Below are positions 12,090-35,938 of a stretch of DNA of 64,000 nucleotides, piece after piece. The translations under genes and the position numbers were made by a program. The notes beneath the pieces are model-generated. The model made no database searches. It was given only the letters and a program-made list of their open reading frames with translations, and was not told where the DNA came from. Origin of the DNA: Tupaia tana (lineage: Eukaryota; Chordata; Mammalia; Scandentia; Tupaiidae); assembly GCA_026018925.1 (NCBI GenBank), contig JAKSZU010000004.1, positions 16,646,095 to 16,710,094 of the forward strand, in the 5' to 3' direction. How positions within the stretch are numbered: position 1 is the stretch's first letter; each line of letters opens with the position of its first letter.

Positions 12090-12710
12090 TTTTTAAAAAA
12101 TTACTTATTTTATTTATCATTATTATTATTAATTTGAACAGAGAGAGAGGGAAAATGAGAAAGCAAGCCATCAGGTCTGAGACTCGAACCATGGTTGGCC
12201 ATGTGGGAGTCTAGTGCCTTAACCACACCACACTACCTACCAGCTCTGGTAGGTATAACTTTTAAAAATGACAATTAGACACAATTTATGAAATATTAAA
12301 GATATATGTAGCCTTGGGGTTACCAGGTGGCGTGGTCAGTAAGGGCGCTTGACTCCCACATGGCCAACTGCAGTTCTAGTCCTAGACCTGGCAGCTTGCT
12401 TTCTCACTTTCTCTCTCTCTTGCTCTGTTCCTCTCTGATCAAATTTAAAAAAATAAATAAAGTTAAATAAAAAAGGAATTGTTTAAAAATAAAAAGATAT
12501 ATGTAGTCTTTACCCTAATAATTCTACTTTTAAGAAATTAGCTGACAGGAGGCTGGCAGGTGGCGTGGTGGTTAAAGGTGTTGGATTCCCACATGGCCAA
12601 CTGCAGTTCAAGTCCTGGACCTGGCAGCTTGCTTTCTCCCTTTCACTTTCTCTGTCTCTCTCTCCGCGAGTACGCGCGTCCTATAGCAGAAAAAAAAAAA
12701 GAAAAAAAGT
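12090..12710. mobile_element. Three short-form SINEs (-, +, +)
   Basis: 12090-12250 is minus; 12315-12475 and 12550-12705 are plus. The last switches to a long-form-like end (GCGAGTACGCGCGTCC), suggesting a recombinant or intermediate subfamily. Confidence 0.75.
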
Positions 12711-12739
12711 CACCAGTCTCCCTAGTTTTCAAGGCCTGT

Positions 12740-13350
12740 AAAACATCAAGCCCTCCATGGCGGGTAGAGACAAGGTCGTCTGGGGGCGGGCCCGGGGCGC
12801 GTTCGGAAAACCAGTACCTTCGGGAGGTCTCGGCAGGACCGAAAGCCCAACCAGCTCCAGAGGGGCGGGGCCAGGTAGACCGGGTCGCGCCGGGCGGGGG
12901 TCAGAAAGGCACCGCTTCCGGTGCCGCCTCCGCCGGAAGGCAAAGGGAGCGAGCCCGAGGGGCGGGGCTCTGCAGGTGCCTGCTGGGATGGGCGGGCGAG
13001 GGAAAGGAGGGGGTCAGGGTCTCAGAACTAGGAGAGCGAGTCCGTGCAGTGGCCCTGCCTAGGCCGAGAGCTGCGGGAGGACCGTGGCTCCACGACTTCG
13101 GGTCCCCAGCCCTGCATGGACCCTGCCTCCACTCTGACCTGCCCCTTGGGAGGCTGAAGAGGCAGGATGCCTCCAGCAGCAGCTCCGCCCTGCGCCTCGG
13201 CCCCGCGCGCCCTCCAGTGGCGCCCTCCAGTGGCGCCCTCCAGTTCGCGTTGGTCTCTACTTGCACGCCTGCCCCCAGCCCGAGTAGCCCCCGGAGGACC
13301 GTCTTGCGAAAGTTCCTCAGGGTCCTGACTTAAGAGAGCAGGAGTCCTGA
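12740..13350. promoter_or_regulatory. CpG island without an assigned gene
   Basis: About 600 bp of CpG-dense DNA with GGGGCGGGGC boxes (near 12865 and 12962), ETS-like CACCGCTTCCGG and CGCCGGAAGG (12909-12940), a CTGCTGGGATGGGCG stretch resembling part of a ZNF143 site (near 12979), and no TATA box. It looks like a TATA-less promoter, 3.4 kb from HPDL. Open frames across it are GC-driven and start inside a SINE, so I call no protein. It could start a noncoding RNA or be a distal HPDL element. Confidence 0.5.
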
Positions 13351-13875
13351 GGCCCCAGAGCTGCACAAGTGGAGTCTTGCTGGGAAGGAGAGTAACATCC
13401 AGGTCCACCTCTACTCCCAGCCCACCTTTTCAGAACCCAGTGACTATGCCCTTGCAGGACATGGCCCAGCCAGAACCGCCTGTTTCCTTCAGACAGTTCC
13501 CACTCAGCCTTACACAGCCCCTTAGCAGGAAGTGGGAAGAAAAGGGCCAGGAGTCCTGTTTCTGCTCCCTCTGTACCTGGGGCCCTTGGTTAGAAACCCC
13601 TGCTGCTGGACCAAAGGCCTGACGCTGTAGAGCTGCCCACGGGTCTCCACTATGAAGGGTCAAGATAACCCGTTTTGCACCAACCCTCACAGTGCCCTGT
13701 TCCCAAGGCTCCTTCCCCAAAAGTCCAGCACCAAAACCCTCTGGTGTCAGGCCTAGTGAAAGGAAACCTTACTATGCCTGATATTCGTGATCCTACTGCA
13801 GTCCCTTTCTTTGCAACCCTATGGCCTTTGCTGCTTTGTCTGCTCTGGCCCCACAGCTGAGTCAGAGCCATCCTA

Positions 13876-13940
13876 AGTACCAGACCTGGCCCTACACCAT
13901 CAGGCCTATAAGTACCAGCCTGGCCCTACACCATCAGACC
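13876..13940 (+). repeat. Short tandem duplication
   Basis: The block AAGTACCAGACCTGGCCCTA and its following CACCATCAGGCC recur once directly downstream with few changes (period about 34 bp). Confidence 0.7.
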
Positions 13941-14450
13941 CAGGCTTACAGGCTAGAGCCTGGGCCACTTGCAAAGCTGCGACTCCCCTGCTGCATACAC
14001 TGCAACCTGAGAAATCTCAGCACAGTCTGCAGTAGTGATGGGAAGGAACACTCCCCCTGGGCAGGGAGGGGAGGGCTAGTCTCTCAGCATCCCTGAAGTC
14101 ATTTAAGGCCTCAACACAGACTTTAGCCTATTCACTACAGGGCATCTCAGGAAAGATCCTGTGCTGGGTTTGCACTGCTGGTTTGACAGGTGGGAAGCCT
14201 GAACATTGCCCAAGGTCATGGTGTAAGTGAGCAGTAACACGGGGCTGGATAGGAGCTGGGAGCCCTTTCCCTGTAGTAGTCCCCACAGTTTCCACTGTGC
14301 CTGGGGATTAGTGCTACTTAGGCATCCCTGGAATGGGCCAAGGCTTGTTTTGGGCCACTACTGAGTGGCTCCTTGACTAGGCTGTGTGACCTTTGACCTG
14401 TGACCTAGCAAGCCACACAACATATTCACGAAGGTGCCACTGGCATTGTA

Positions 14451-14528
14451 TTGGGTCATCTGGAAAGTCATGATGCATTTTTGCATAGAAAAACAGAAAA
14501 ATGTGCCATGACTTTCTCGATGATCTAA
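14451..14528. mobile_element. Mariner-like MITE, 78 bp, TA-flanked
   Basis: The element is nearly palindromic: left end TTGGGTCATCTGGAAAGTCA, right end read inward TTAGATCATCGAGAAAGTCA. It sits between TA dinucleotides, as Tc1/mariner insertions do. A second copy with the same centre is at 44742-44811. Too short to encode a transposase. Confidence 0.7.
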
Positions 14529-15329
14529 TATAATGAGAGTAAAATAGCAATGATAGCAAGAGTTATTATTAAATTTACTGAATGCTATCTCATTTAACCA
14601 CAGAACCCTATGACATAGGTACTGTTATTATTTTCAGTTTTACAGAGGAACAAATGAAGGCTCAGAGAAGTTAAGCAACTTGCCCGTAGTCATACAGCTA
14701 GTAAGTGTTGGAGGTGGACTTTACACCCAGGTCTGTCTGGTTTGGGAACTCGTGTGCTCATACCCACTCATCTGGAAGACAGCTCCAAGTGCCTTTCACT
14801 ACCACTAACCAGCTTCCGGGTACCGCCCTCCTGTCCGCAGTCTGAACATTCAGCCAAGCCTCTTTTTTCCAAGCCTTGACACCCCCCCCCCCCAACATCT
14901 TCTCCCTCTTGCCAATGAAGATTAGGCTGCCTGACAGAGGACTCTCTCGCAGTGTCTCGGACTGTGGCATCTACCCCAAACACCCTCCGGACAGTACGCT
15001 CAGTGCTCCTCCGAGATTCTGGCTCACATGCCCACTGAGCTTTTGCGTGTGCCTTTTGCCATTCTTGGATGCCCTTCCCCAGCCCTGGAAGAACCACTCA
15101 GAAGACTCCTAATTTTCTCACTCCACTGATCTCACATAATTCTGGATCCCAGAGCCAAGAACAACCTCAGAAAACTCCTCTGGTCCAGCGTCCAATCGGG
15201 AAGCTGCAAAGGCAATCCTCATGGTGGGGTCAGAGAATGCCCTGCCATGGTGCTTTCTGGTCTTGGACCAACAGTTTTTCCTTCCAAATCTTTCTTGGGA
15301 CAAGGAGGTTAAAAATACTGAGAGAAGTA

Positions 15330-15590
15330 GGGACCAGCAGATGGAGTAATGGCTATGAGGCTGAACTCCCATGTAGTTGAGCACAGTTCAAGTCCTGGAC
15401 CCATTGGCTTAAACTCATGCCGGACATGTGTGTGTGTCCAAGATCCCGAGAGGAAAATGGAGGAGAAAGGATTGCGGCATGGCCATCCCCCTTTGGGGGT
15501 GATTTCTCACTTTCTGTCTCTCTGTCTCTGTCTTTCTGGCGAGTGCACGCACCCTATAGCAAAAACCTCACCCCCCCAAAAAACAATATC
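15330..15590 (+). mobile_element. Long-form tRNA SINE
   Basis: Complete copy with box A GATGGAGTAATGG and the CCCTATAGCAAAAACCTC end. Confidence 0.88.
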
Positions 15591-15734
15591 AAGAGAAGAA
15601 GGATTGAAGAAAGAGATGGCATATTTGAGAGAGAGTCCACATGAAAGGAGAAGCCATATGGATGGCCCATCCTACATTTCTGTGGGGTGTTTTGGGAAAG
15701 AATGAAAATCTGTAGTTGAAAATATTTTATTATT

Positions 15735-16225
15735 GGGACCAGCAGTTAGCGAGCGTAATGGCTATGTTGCTGGACTCCCATGTAGTCAACCATGGTTCGC
15801 ATCCCGGACCCGGTAGCTTAAAACTCACGCCAGGCGCGTGTGTGTGCGTGCCCAAGATCCCAAGAGGAGAACGGAGAAGGGATTGCGGCGTGGCCATCCC
15901 CCCCCGGGGGGTGATTTCTCACTTTCTGTCTCTCTCTGTCTGGCAAGCGCACGCGCCCTATAGCAAAAAACTCTAAAAAAAAAATATTTTATTATTAAAA
16001 GCAATTTAAGGGACCAGCAGGTGGTGTGGTGGTTAAGGCGCTAGACACTCCCACATGGCCAACCAGGGTTAGAGTCCTGAATCTGGTGGCTTGCTTTCTC
16101 ACTTCCTCTCTCTTACTCTCACCCTCTGTCTCTCTCTGGTTAAATTAAAAAACAAACAAACAAACAAACAAAAAAATAATGGATAAATAAAAATAAAATA
16201 AATAATTTTTTAAAAAAAGCAATTT
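15735..16225 (+). mobile_element. Long-form SINE then short-form SINE
   Basis: 15735-15985 is a CpG-rich long form with a 4-bp box A expansion (TTAGCGAGCGTAATGG). 16010-16225 is a short form with AAAC and AAAT tail repeats. Confidence 0.85.
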
Positions 16226-16289
16226 AAAAGAAACATTAAGATTTAAAAAAAAACTCCGAAATTGTAAGGGAAAAATTTGAAACTGCTAA

Positions 16290-16807
16290 GATGTTCAGCG
16301 CTTGTGGAGGGAGAATTGGGCTCCTCCAATCCAGGACAGCGGCGCTTCGCTCTGAGGTGGAGGGTGAGCGTGAACCCAGCTCCTGGCACCGAGTGAAGGC
16401 AGCTATTGTTATCTCGGGGCCGTGGAAGGGAAGCTCAGTGCCCCAGGGTTTGACCCGGCCTGAGGCCCCAAAAGGAGCAGCTCAGCGTCCCTCGGAGACA
16501 GGGTCTGGACCAGAGGGTGGAGTGTCAAAGGCGGAGTTACCGGCCCCGCCCCCTCCGGCCTCGCCACCCCGCCCCGGGTCCGCGTGGTTCTAACTCGCGG
16601 CTCAGACCCACTGGTCCCGACAGTTTCAGGCGGGGTCGCGCTGCGAGAGCCGTGAGCCCCCAAAGGGTGTTTGTGTCTTCTCGCGGGAAAAGAGCTAGGG
16701 AAGCGCTCTACCCGCAGATCTGGACTCCACCGGCTTCCGACGACCAGCAGGGACTGAGAGTCAGTGAGCCGCCCCAGGAGGACTGGTCCGGGTCTCATCG
16801 GCGCACC
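16290..16807 (+). promoter_or_regulatory. HPDL: HPDL promoter and 5' UTR, CpG-rich
   Basis: GC-rich, TATA-less DNA just upstream of HPDL, with CCCCGCCCC-type Sp1 boxes near 16545-16580. The transcription start cannot be placed exactly. An in-frame ATG at 16517 lies in this block, but the context and family length favour the later start at 16808. Confidence 0.6.
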
Positions 16808-17923
16808 ATGGCCGCATCCGCACGCCGTCTGTGCCACATCGCCTTCCACGTGCCCGTGGGGCAGCCCCTCGCCCGGAACCTGCAGCGCCTCTTCGGTTTC
16901 CAGCCTGTGGCGGCGCGGGAAGCGGATGGCTGGCGGCAGCTGGCGCTGCGCAGCGGCGACGCGGTCTTTTTGGTGAACGAGGGGTCGGGGCCCAAGGAAC
17001 CACTGTATGGCCTGGACCCGCGTCACGCTGTGCCCAGCGCCACGAACCTGTGCTTCGACGTGGCGGACGCGGGCACCGCCGCCCAGGCACTGGCTGCGCG
17101 GGGCTGCCACATCCCGGTGCCCCCCGTTAGGGTGCGGGATGCACTGGGCGCCGCCACCTACGCGGTAGTCAGCTCGCCCGCGGGCAACCTGAGCCTGACT
17201 CTGCTAGAGCGCGCGGGCTACCGCGGGCCCTTCCTGCCCGGCTTCGAACCGGTGTCCTCCGTGCCGGGCCCCGGCTGGGTCAGCCATGTGGACCACTTGA
17301 CCTTGGCCTGCAACCCCGGCAGCTCCTCCACCCTCTTGCGCTGGTTCCAACACTGCCTGGGCTTTCGTCATTTGCCGCTGAGCCCAGGTGAGGATCCGGA
17401 GCTGGGCCTCGAGGTGGCGGTAGGGCCGGGGCGCGGGGGACTGAGACTTACGGCCCTGCGTTCCTGGCCGGAGGCTGTTGTCCCCACCCTCGTGCTGGCT
17501 GAATCCCTTCCCGGGGCCACCAGCGGGCCGGACCAGGTGGAGCAGTTCCTGGTCCGACACAGGGGGCCGGGTCTGCAGCACGTGGGGCTGTACACCCCGA
17601 ACATCGTGGAGGCCGCCGAGGGCGTGGCAGTCGCCGGGGGCCAGCTTCTGACTCCTCCCCAGGCATACTACCAGCAGCCAGGCAGAGACCGGCAGATCCT
17701 GGCTGCAGGGCAGGAGCCCAGCCTCCTGGCCCGACGGGGAATCCTGCTAGATGGCGACAAAGACAAATTTCTGCTTCAGATTTTCACCAAGTCCCTCTTT
17801 GCTGAAGACACCTTCTTCCTGGAGCTGATCCAGAGGCAGGGGGCCACAGGCTTTGGCCAGGGCAACATCAGGGCCCTGTGGCAGTCTGTGCAGGAGCAAG
17901 GTGCTGGTGGCCCGGAAGCCTGA
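16808..17923 (+). CDS. HPDL: 4-hydroxyphenylpyruvate dioxygenase-like protein (HPDL)
   Basis: Single-exon gene, 371 aa, the same length as human HPDL. It belongs to the vicinal-oxygen-chelate superfamily, related to HPD. In mammals HPDL is mitochondrial and makes 4-hydroxymandelate from 4-hydroxyphenylpyruvate for the coenzyme Q head group. Two tandem VOC modules are visible: about residues 7-140, and about 160-345 with the metal site. The iron triad is seen as His163 (VDHLTL), His258 (LQHVGLY) and Glu339 (FFLELIQRQ). The C-terminal helix [16 protein letters not shown] is intact. The N-terminus ([15 protein letters not shown]) is short, basic and hydrophobic, consistent with import. I chose the ATG at 16808 because it has a strong Kozak context (GCACCATGG) and gives the family length; the frame stays open upstream to 16517 with no family similarity. 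No introns or breaks. Confidence 0.97.
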   Translation: MAASARRLCHIAFHVPVGQPLARNLQRLFGFQPVAAREADGWRQLALRSGDAVFLVNEGSGPKEPLYGLDPRHAVPSATNLCFDVADAGTAAQALAARGCHIPVPPVRVRDALGAATYAVVSSPAGNLSLTLLERAGYRGPFLPGFEPVSSVPGPGWVSHVDHLTLACNPGSSSTLLRWFQHCLGFRHLPLSPGEDPELGLEVAVGPGRGGLRLTALRSWPEAVVPTLVLAESLPGATSGPDQVEQFLVRHRGPGLQHVGLYTPNIVEAAEGVAVAGGQLLTPPQAYYQQPGRDRQILAAGQEPSLLARRGILLDGDKDKFLLQIFTKSLFAEDTFFLELIQRQGATGFGQGNIRALWQSVQEQGAGGPEA

Positions 17924-18004
17924 GGAGGGCCAGAGCTAGTGCAGCTCAGGAGCCAGGTGTGGCCCATCTCGGCAGTACCTGCCAGAAGTTGAGTCATTGG
18001 GTTC

Positions 18005-18363
18005 TGCTGTAGTTTGGGTGTCCCCCAAATTCACATTGGGACTTGATTGTACTGTAAAGGTATCAAGTGAAAGCTTCATCCCTTCTTGTGTACCTCAGTG
18101 ACCAAGGTCTTTGGGTGTGCTGAGGTCATTAGTGCAGGGCCCCTATGATTGAGTTCTGGTGGGTTTATAAGCTGGGAAAGGAGACCAGATCAGGCCGAAA
18201 ACCTGAGGACAGCCACTCTGCTCCAGATGCTGCTCTCTCTTCTGCCACGTTGTAGCTTTGCCAGATGTTGACCCCTTTGACCTCCAAACTGAACTGAATA
18301 AACTTCTCACGAATCACTCAGTTTTAGTTATTTCTGCTGGCGACACAATAAGAGGCTAAGACA
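18005..18363 (+). mobile_element. Ancient LTR-like element supplying the HPDL 3' end
   Basis: The block starts TGCTGTAGTTTGGGTGTCCC and ends GAGGCTAAGACA (TG...CA). It contains AATAAACTTCTCACG and a Q/S-rich-looking CTCT stretch like mammalian MaLR-type LTRs. No internal viral genes. Exact family not assigned. Confidence 0.5.
18297..18302 (+). terminator. HPDL: Poly(A) signal AATAAA, probable HPDL 3' end
   Basis: First canonical AATAAA after the HPDL stop codon, 374 bp downstream, inside the LTR-like block. Cleavage would fall near 18315-18325. Inferred, not shown by transcript data. Confidence 0.6.
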
Positions 18364-18369
18364 AGCGCT

Positions 18370-19190
18370 AAAGAAGTTTCTTGTTTGGTTTTGCTATCGG
18401 GCACGTTCCCTCGCCAGGGAGACAGAGAGAGACAGAGACAGAAAGTGAGAAATCACCCCCCATGGGGGATGGCCACACCACAATCCCTTCTCCATTCTCT
18501 CTTAGGATCTTGGACATGCATGTGTGAGTTTGAAGCCACTGGGTCCAGGACTCGAACAGCAATCAACTACGTGGGACTCCAGTGATGCTACCATTATGCC
18601 ATCTGCTGGTCCCAGAAATGAGATTTTTAAGCTATAAAGCATTTAACTATAAAACATCTCTTATGGGATCAGCAGGTGGCATGGTAGTTAAGGGCACTGG
18701 GTTCGAGTCCCAGACCTGGCAGCTTGCTTTCTCACTTTCTCTCTCTCTCTCTCCTCTATCTCTCTCTCTCTCTCCCTCCTCTGGTCAAATTAAAATAAGT
18801 AAATAAATAAAAGTTAAATAAGATAATTCTTTAAAAAAAATCTCTTACATAGTATATATCTAATACATATGCAAGAAATAAGGATAGGTGAATCACACAA
18901 TTAGAAAATAGTGTGATTTAGAAAATCCAATCAATACTTGGGGACCAGCAGTTGGCATAATGGCTATGTCGCTGGACTCCCATGTAGTCGACCACGGTTC
19001 AAGTCCTGGATCCAGTGGCTTAAACTCACGCCGGGTGTGTGTGCATGCGTGTCCAAGAACCTGAGAGGAAAATGGAGAAGGGATTTTGGTGTGTCCATCC
19101 CCCCTGGAGAGTGATTCTCGCTTTCTGTCTCTGTCTCTTTCTGGAGAGCGCATGTGCCCTATAACAAAAACCTCTCCAAAACAGAGAAAA
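18370..19190. mobile_element. Three tRNA SINEs between HPDL and MUTYH (-, +, +)
   Basis: 18370-18614 is a long form (-). 18665-18832 is a short form (+) lacking most of the mid-head. 18940-19190 is a long form (+) with several CpGs. Confidence 0.83.
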
Positions 19191-19640
19191 CACAACCAAT
19201 ACTTCCAAAGCCTCCTTGTCTCTCTGATCCTACTCCCTTCCTACCACCCTTTCCCCCCAATTTTGTGATCAACCCTTTGCCTTTTTGTATTCATTCCTAC
19301 ATATGTAATGTATCCCCAAACAACTGATTTAGTATCTGAGGGAGGAATTTAAAGCATTAAGTCCTCTGCAACCCAGAATGCAACCGCTGCAGGTGGAGTG
19401 GGGGCTGGGTCAGAGCTGAGCTGAACCACCTGCTTCAGGGTGAGGCCACTGCTCCAATCAGAACTGCCCTGAGACCTACACTGAGGGTTTTGGGTGTCAG
19501 CTGCTGGCAGGTGCTCCTTGCAGCTGCCTCTGCCCAAGGCTGCCTGGGAGCTCAGCCAGAAGTCAGGAACAAGAAGGACTTCACTATCTGGTGAGGAGTG
19601 GGGGGAAGTAGGCAGAAGGTAGAAAGCTCTCCAAACTGAC
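19190..19640. other. Spacer between HPDL and the MUTYH 3' end
   Basis: Unique sequence with no gene or repeat recognised. Confidence 0.4.
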
Positions 19641-19655
19641 TATAAAAATAAGCAC

Positions 19656-19661
19656 TTTATT
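19656..19661 (-). terminator. MUTYH: Poly(A) signal of MUTYH
   Basis: TTTATT on the plus strand reads AATAAA on the minus strand, 75 bp past the MUTYH stop codon, in the context TAATAAAGTGCTTATTTTT. Confidence 0.85.
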
Positions 19662-19730
19662 AAACAATAGGACTCTTGGGGTAGAGGCTTCCAGAGGCAT
19701 CGCTGGGCTGCACTATTGAGCTTGGGTGCA

Positions 19731-34062
<14,332 letters not shown>

Positions 34063-34345
34063 CCCAACTCCTGCCTAGCATTCAGGTCCCAGGAAGAGAA
34101 GCTGAGGTGGAACCAGAGATACTTGGGTCTTTGTGGCCGGTAAATGTCACACTGTCAAGTACTGTGGAGTCGGGGGGTTGTGGAGGCCTGGCAGAGATAC
34201 CAGTGCACTACCCTGGACTTTCTCCTTTACCCCAGAGGCTGAGGTACAAGAAGGCTATCCAACACCTGTAACACCAACTTTATTTTTAAATCTGAAAGTC
34301 TGAAAGTGTCTTGGGAAAGTTTTACAAAAAAAAAAAAAAAAAAAA
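34063..34345 (+). other. TOE1: TOE1 3' UTR overlapping the TESK2 3' end
   Basis: No plus-strand AATAAA or ATTAAA was found in the 280 bp after the stop, so the TOE1 cleavage site is not fixed. An A20-like run lies at 34326-34345. TTTATT at 34279 is the TESK2 signal on the other strand. Confidence 0.5.
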
Positions 34346-35249
34346 CCAGAAACAAGTTATGAAAATATTTGACCAACTTCATCTTTGGTTATTTCTTATT
34401 GCGGCTCTTTGAGGACAGACTGTTCCCGAAGCTCCAGCCGTAGCAGGAAGGGAAGAAAATCAGTCCATGTATAAACTGTTTAACCCAATTGGGTGTATCA
34501 CATGTCGACAAATACATAGAGCAGGCCCTCAGGCCTACAAAACCAGCCCCACTCCCAACCATAAGGTTGAAAGTTTTATGGGGCAGAACATTAAGACTCC
34601 TTTATAAATACGAAAATAGATTAATTAACTGGAAAAGTCTTTGAATAGATTAGCTAAGAACCATGACCACCACGCTGCTTTGCCCTCCCCTTGCATAGAA
34701 ATGTAGTGACGTGGTCTGACCATGCAGTAAGTGCAAACAGCAATTATTCAAGTGCCTTAGACATACTGGCAAGAAGCACCCCAGTCTTCAGGTCTGAGAA
34801 ACAGTCATGCCCTTAATGGCCTACTAGTTGGCTCCAGGTTTCAGCCAGTAGCTTACATGTCCCAAGAAAGGGCAACAGACAGACCTGGAGTGGGAGAAGA
34901 ACCATGGTGATAGCTGCCTGCCAGCTCAACCTAGAACTAGGAGTCCTTTGGGGACGTACATTGGAGGGTCAGGTGGGAGCCATAGCTCTTTGCTGGATTT
35001 TAGAGGTGTGGTATCAGCTGTCGGCCCTAACAGGCAAGGCCTCTCACTGCTGCTTCCCCTCTCATACACGGCCGTTGGGCACTGGGAGCCCAGAAGTTGA
35101 GCCGAGCTTGGTCTAGCCTGCTCTGTGGGCTCCAGGGGAGAGTCAAGGCTGTGCATCAAGGGGTCCTATGGCTTCAGTTGAAGGTCCATCCCCAAGGTGA
35201 AGCAGGGACCAACACCTTCCCCCATCCTGCTCTCTCTGAGTTTGTTGGA
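34265..35249 (-). other. TESK2: TESK2 3' UTR
   Basis: Minus-strand sequence after the TESK2 stop. AATAAA (minus) is at 34284-34279, about 970 bp past the stop. The region is SINE-free. Confidence 0.65.
34279..34284 (-). terminator. TESK2: Candidate poly(A) signal of TESK2
   Basis: TTTATT on plus, AATAAA on minus, 217 bp inside the TOE1 side of the tail-to-tail border. Confidence 0.65.
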
Positions 35250-35938
35250 CTATGCCTGAGATGGAGAGGGGACTGGAGCCAAACCTCTTGGCCTTTCTTC
35301 TACCTCCATCTCCTCAGAGGCACTTATAGGGCATGGACTGGTGCCCTGGGGCCTGGGCCCAAAACCGTTTTCTTCCTGGGAACTAGAGTAGTCCATAGCC
35401 TCATAGGCTGGAGCAGCTAGTAGGGCAGATGCCCTGAATGGTGGGATCTCTCTTACTCTGTACTTGAGACTACTGAGGCGTGGTGGAGGTCCATCAGACA
35501 GTGATTCTTCCCGGCCCACGAATGTAGAGGCCTCCTGATGCAAGAACTCCGGTGAACTAGGCAAGGAACGCCACCGGCGAAGAGGAGCAGCCAGGGGCTC
35601 CTGCCAGTCAGCCAGGGGCATAGTTGCAGGCCCTGGTGCATCCAAGTCAAATACTAGGGAGATTACAGACTTGCTCGGCAGGTCAAAGAACTTAATCTTG
35701 CCACCCTTGAGGTCCTGGCGAGCACTGAAAGGGTTGACTTTGGGGATGCGGGCAGCGCCGTCTCGTTGTGGCCGGTAGTAGGGGTCCAGAACATTGACTG
35801 TACGTGGGGGCTTATGGGAGAAGATATCTGATTGGCTTCGAGACAGCCAGATAGTACGTCTTGGTTGTGGCGACTTGGGGGGAATCTTGTCATCCAGTGA
35901 GCTTAGTCGCTTCACTCCAGGTGCTTTCTCCAAGTGTC
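35250..35938 (-). CDS. TESK2: TESK2 last exon (coding part)
   Basis: 689 nt. Encodes [20 protein letters not shown] to the stop TAG at 35252-35250. Acceptor TTCTTTAG. The non-catalytic Ser/Pro-rich tail. Confidence 0.95.

Larger units (their letters stand above)
13400..15320. other. Low-repeat intergenic stretch between the CpG island and HPDL
   Basis: Mostly unique. It holds a partial tandem repeat at 13876-13940, a mariner-like MITE (14451-14528), a MIR remnant (about 14590-14720, with AGCAACTTGCCCGTAGTCAT) and a C15 run at 14881. No coding frame has recognisable content. Confidence 0.45.

Noticed and set aside
12560-13333. 257-codon open frame through the CpG island
   Set aside because: It starts inside a SINE and continues only because CpG-rich DNA has few stops. 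Two frames on the other strand are equally open.
16517-16807. In-frame N-terminal extension of HPDL
   Set aside because: Lies in the GC-rich promoter, shows no family similarity, and the ATG at 16808 has a better context and gives the exact family length.
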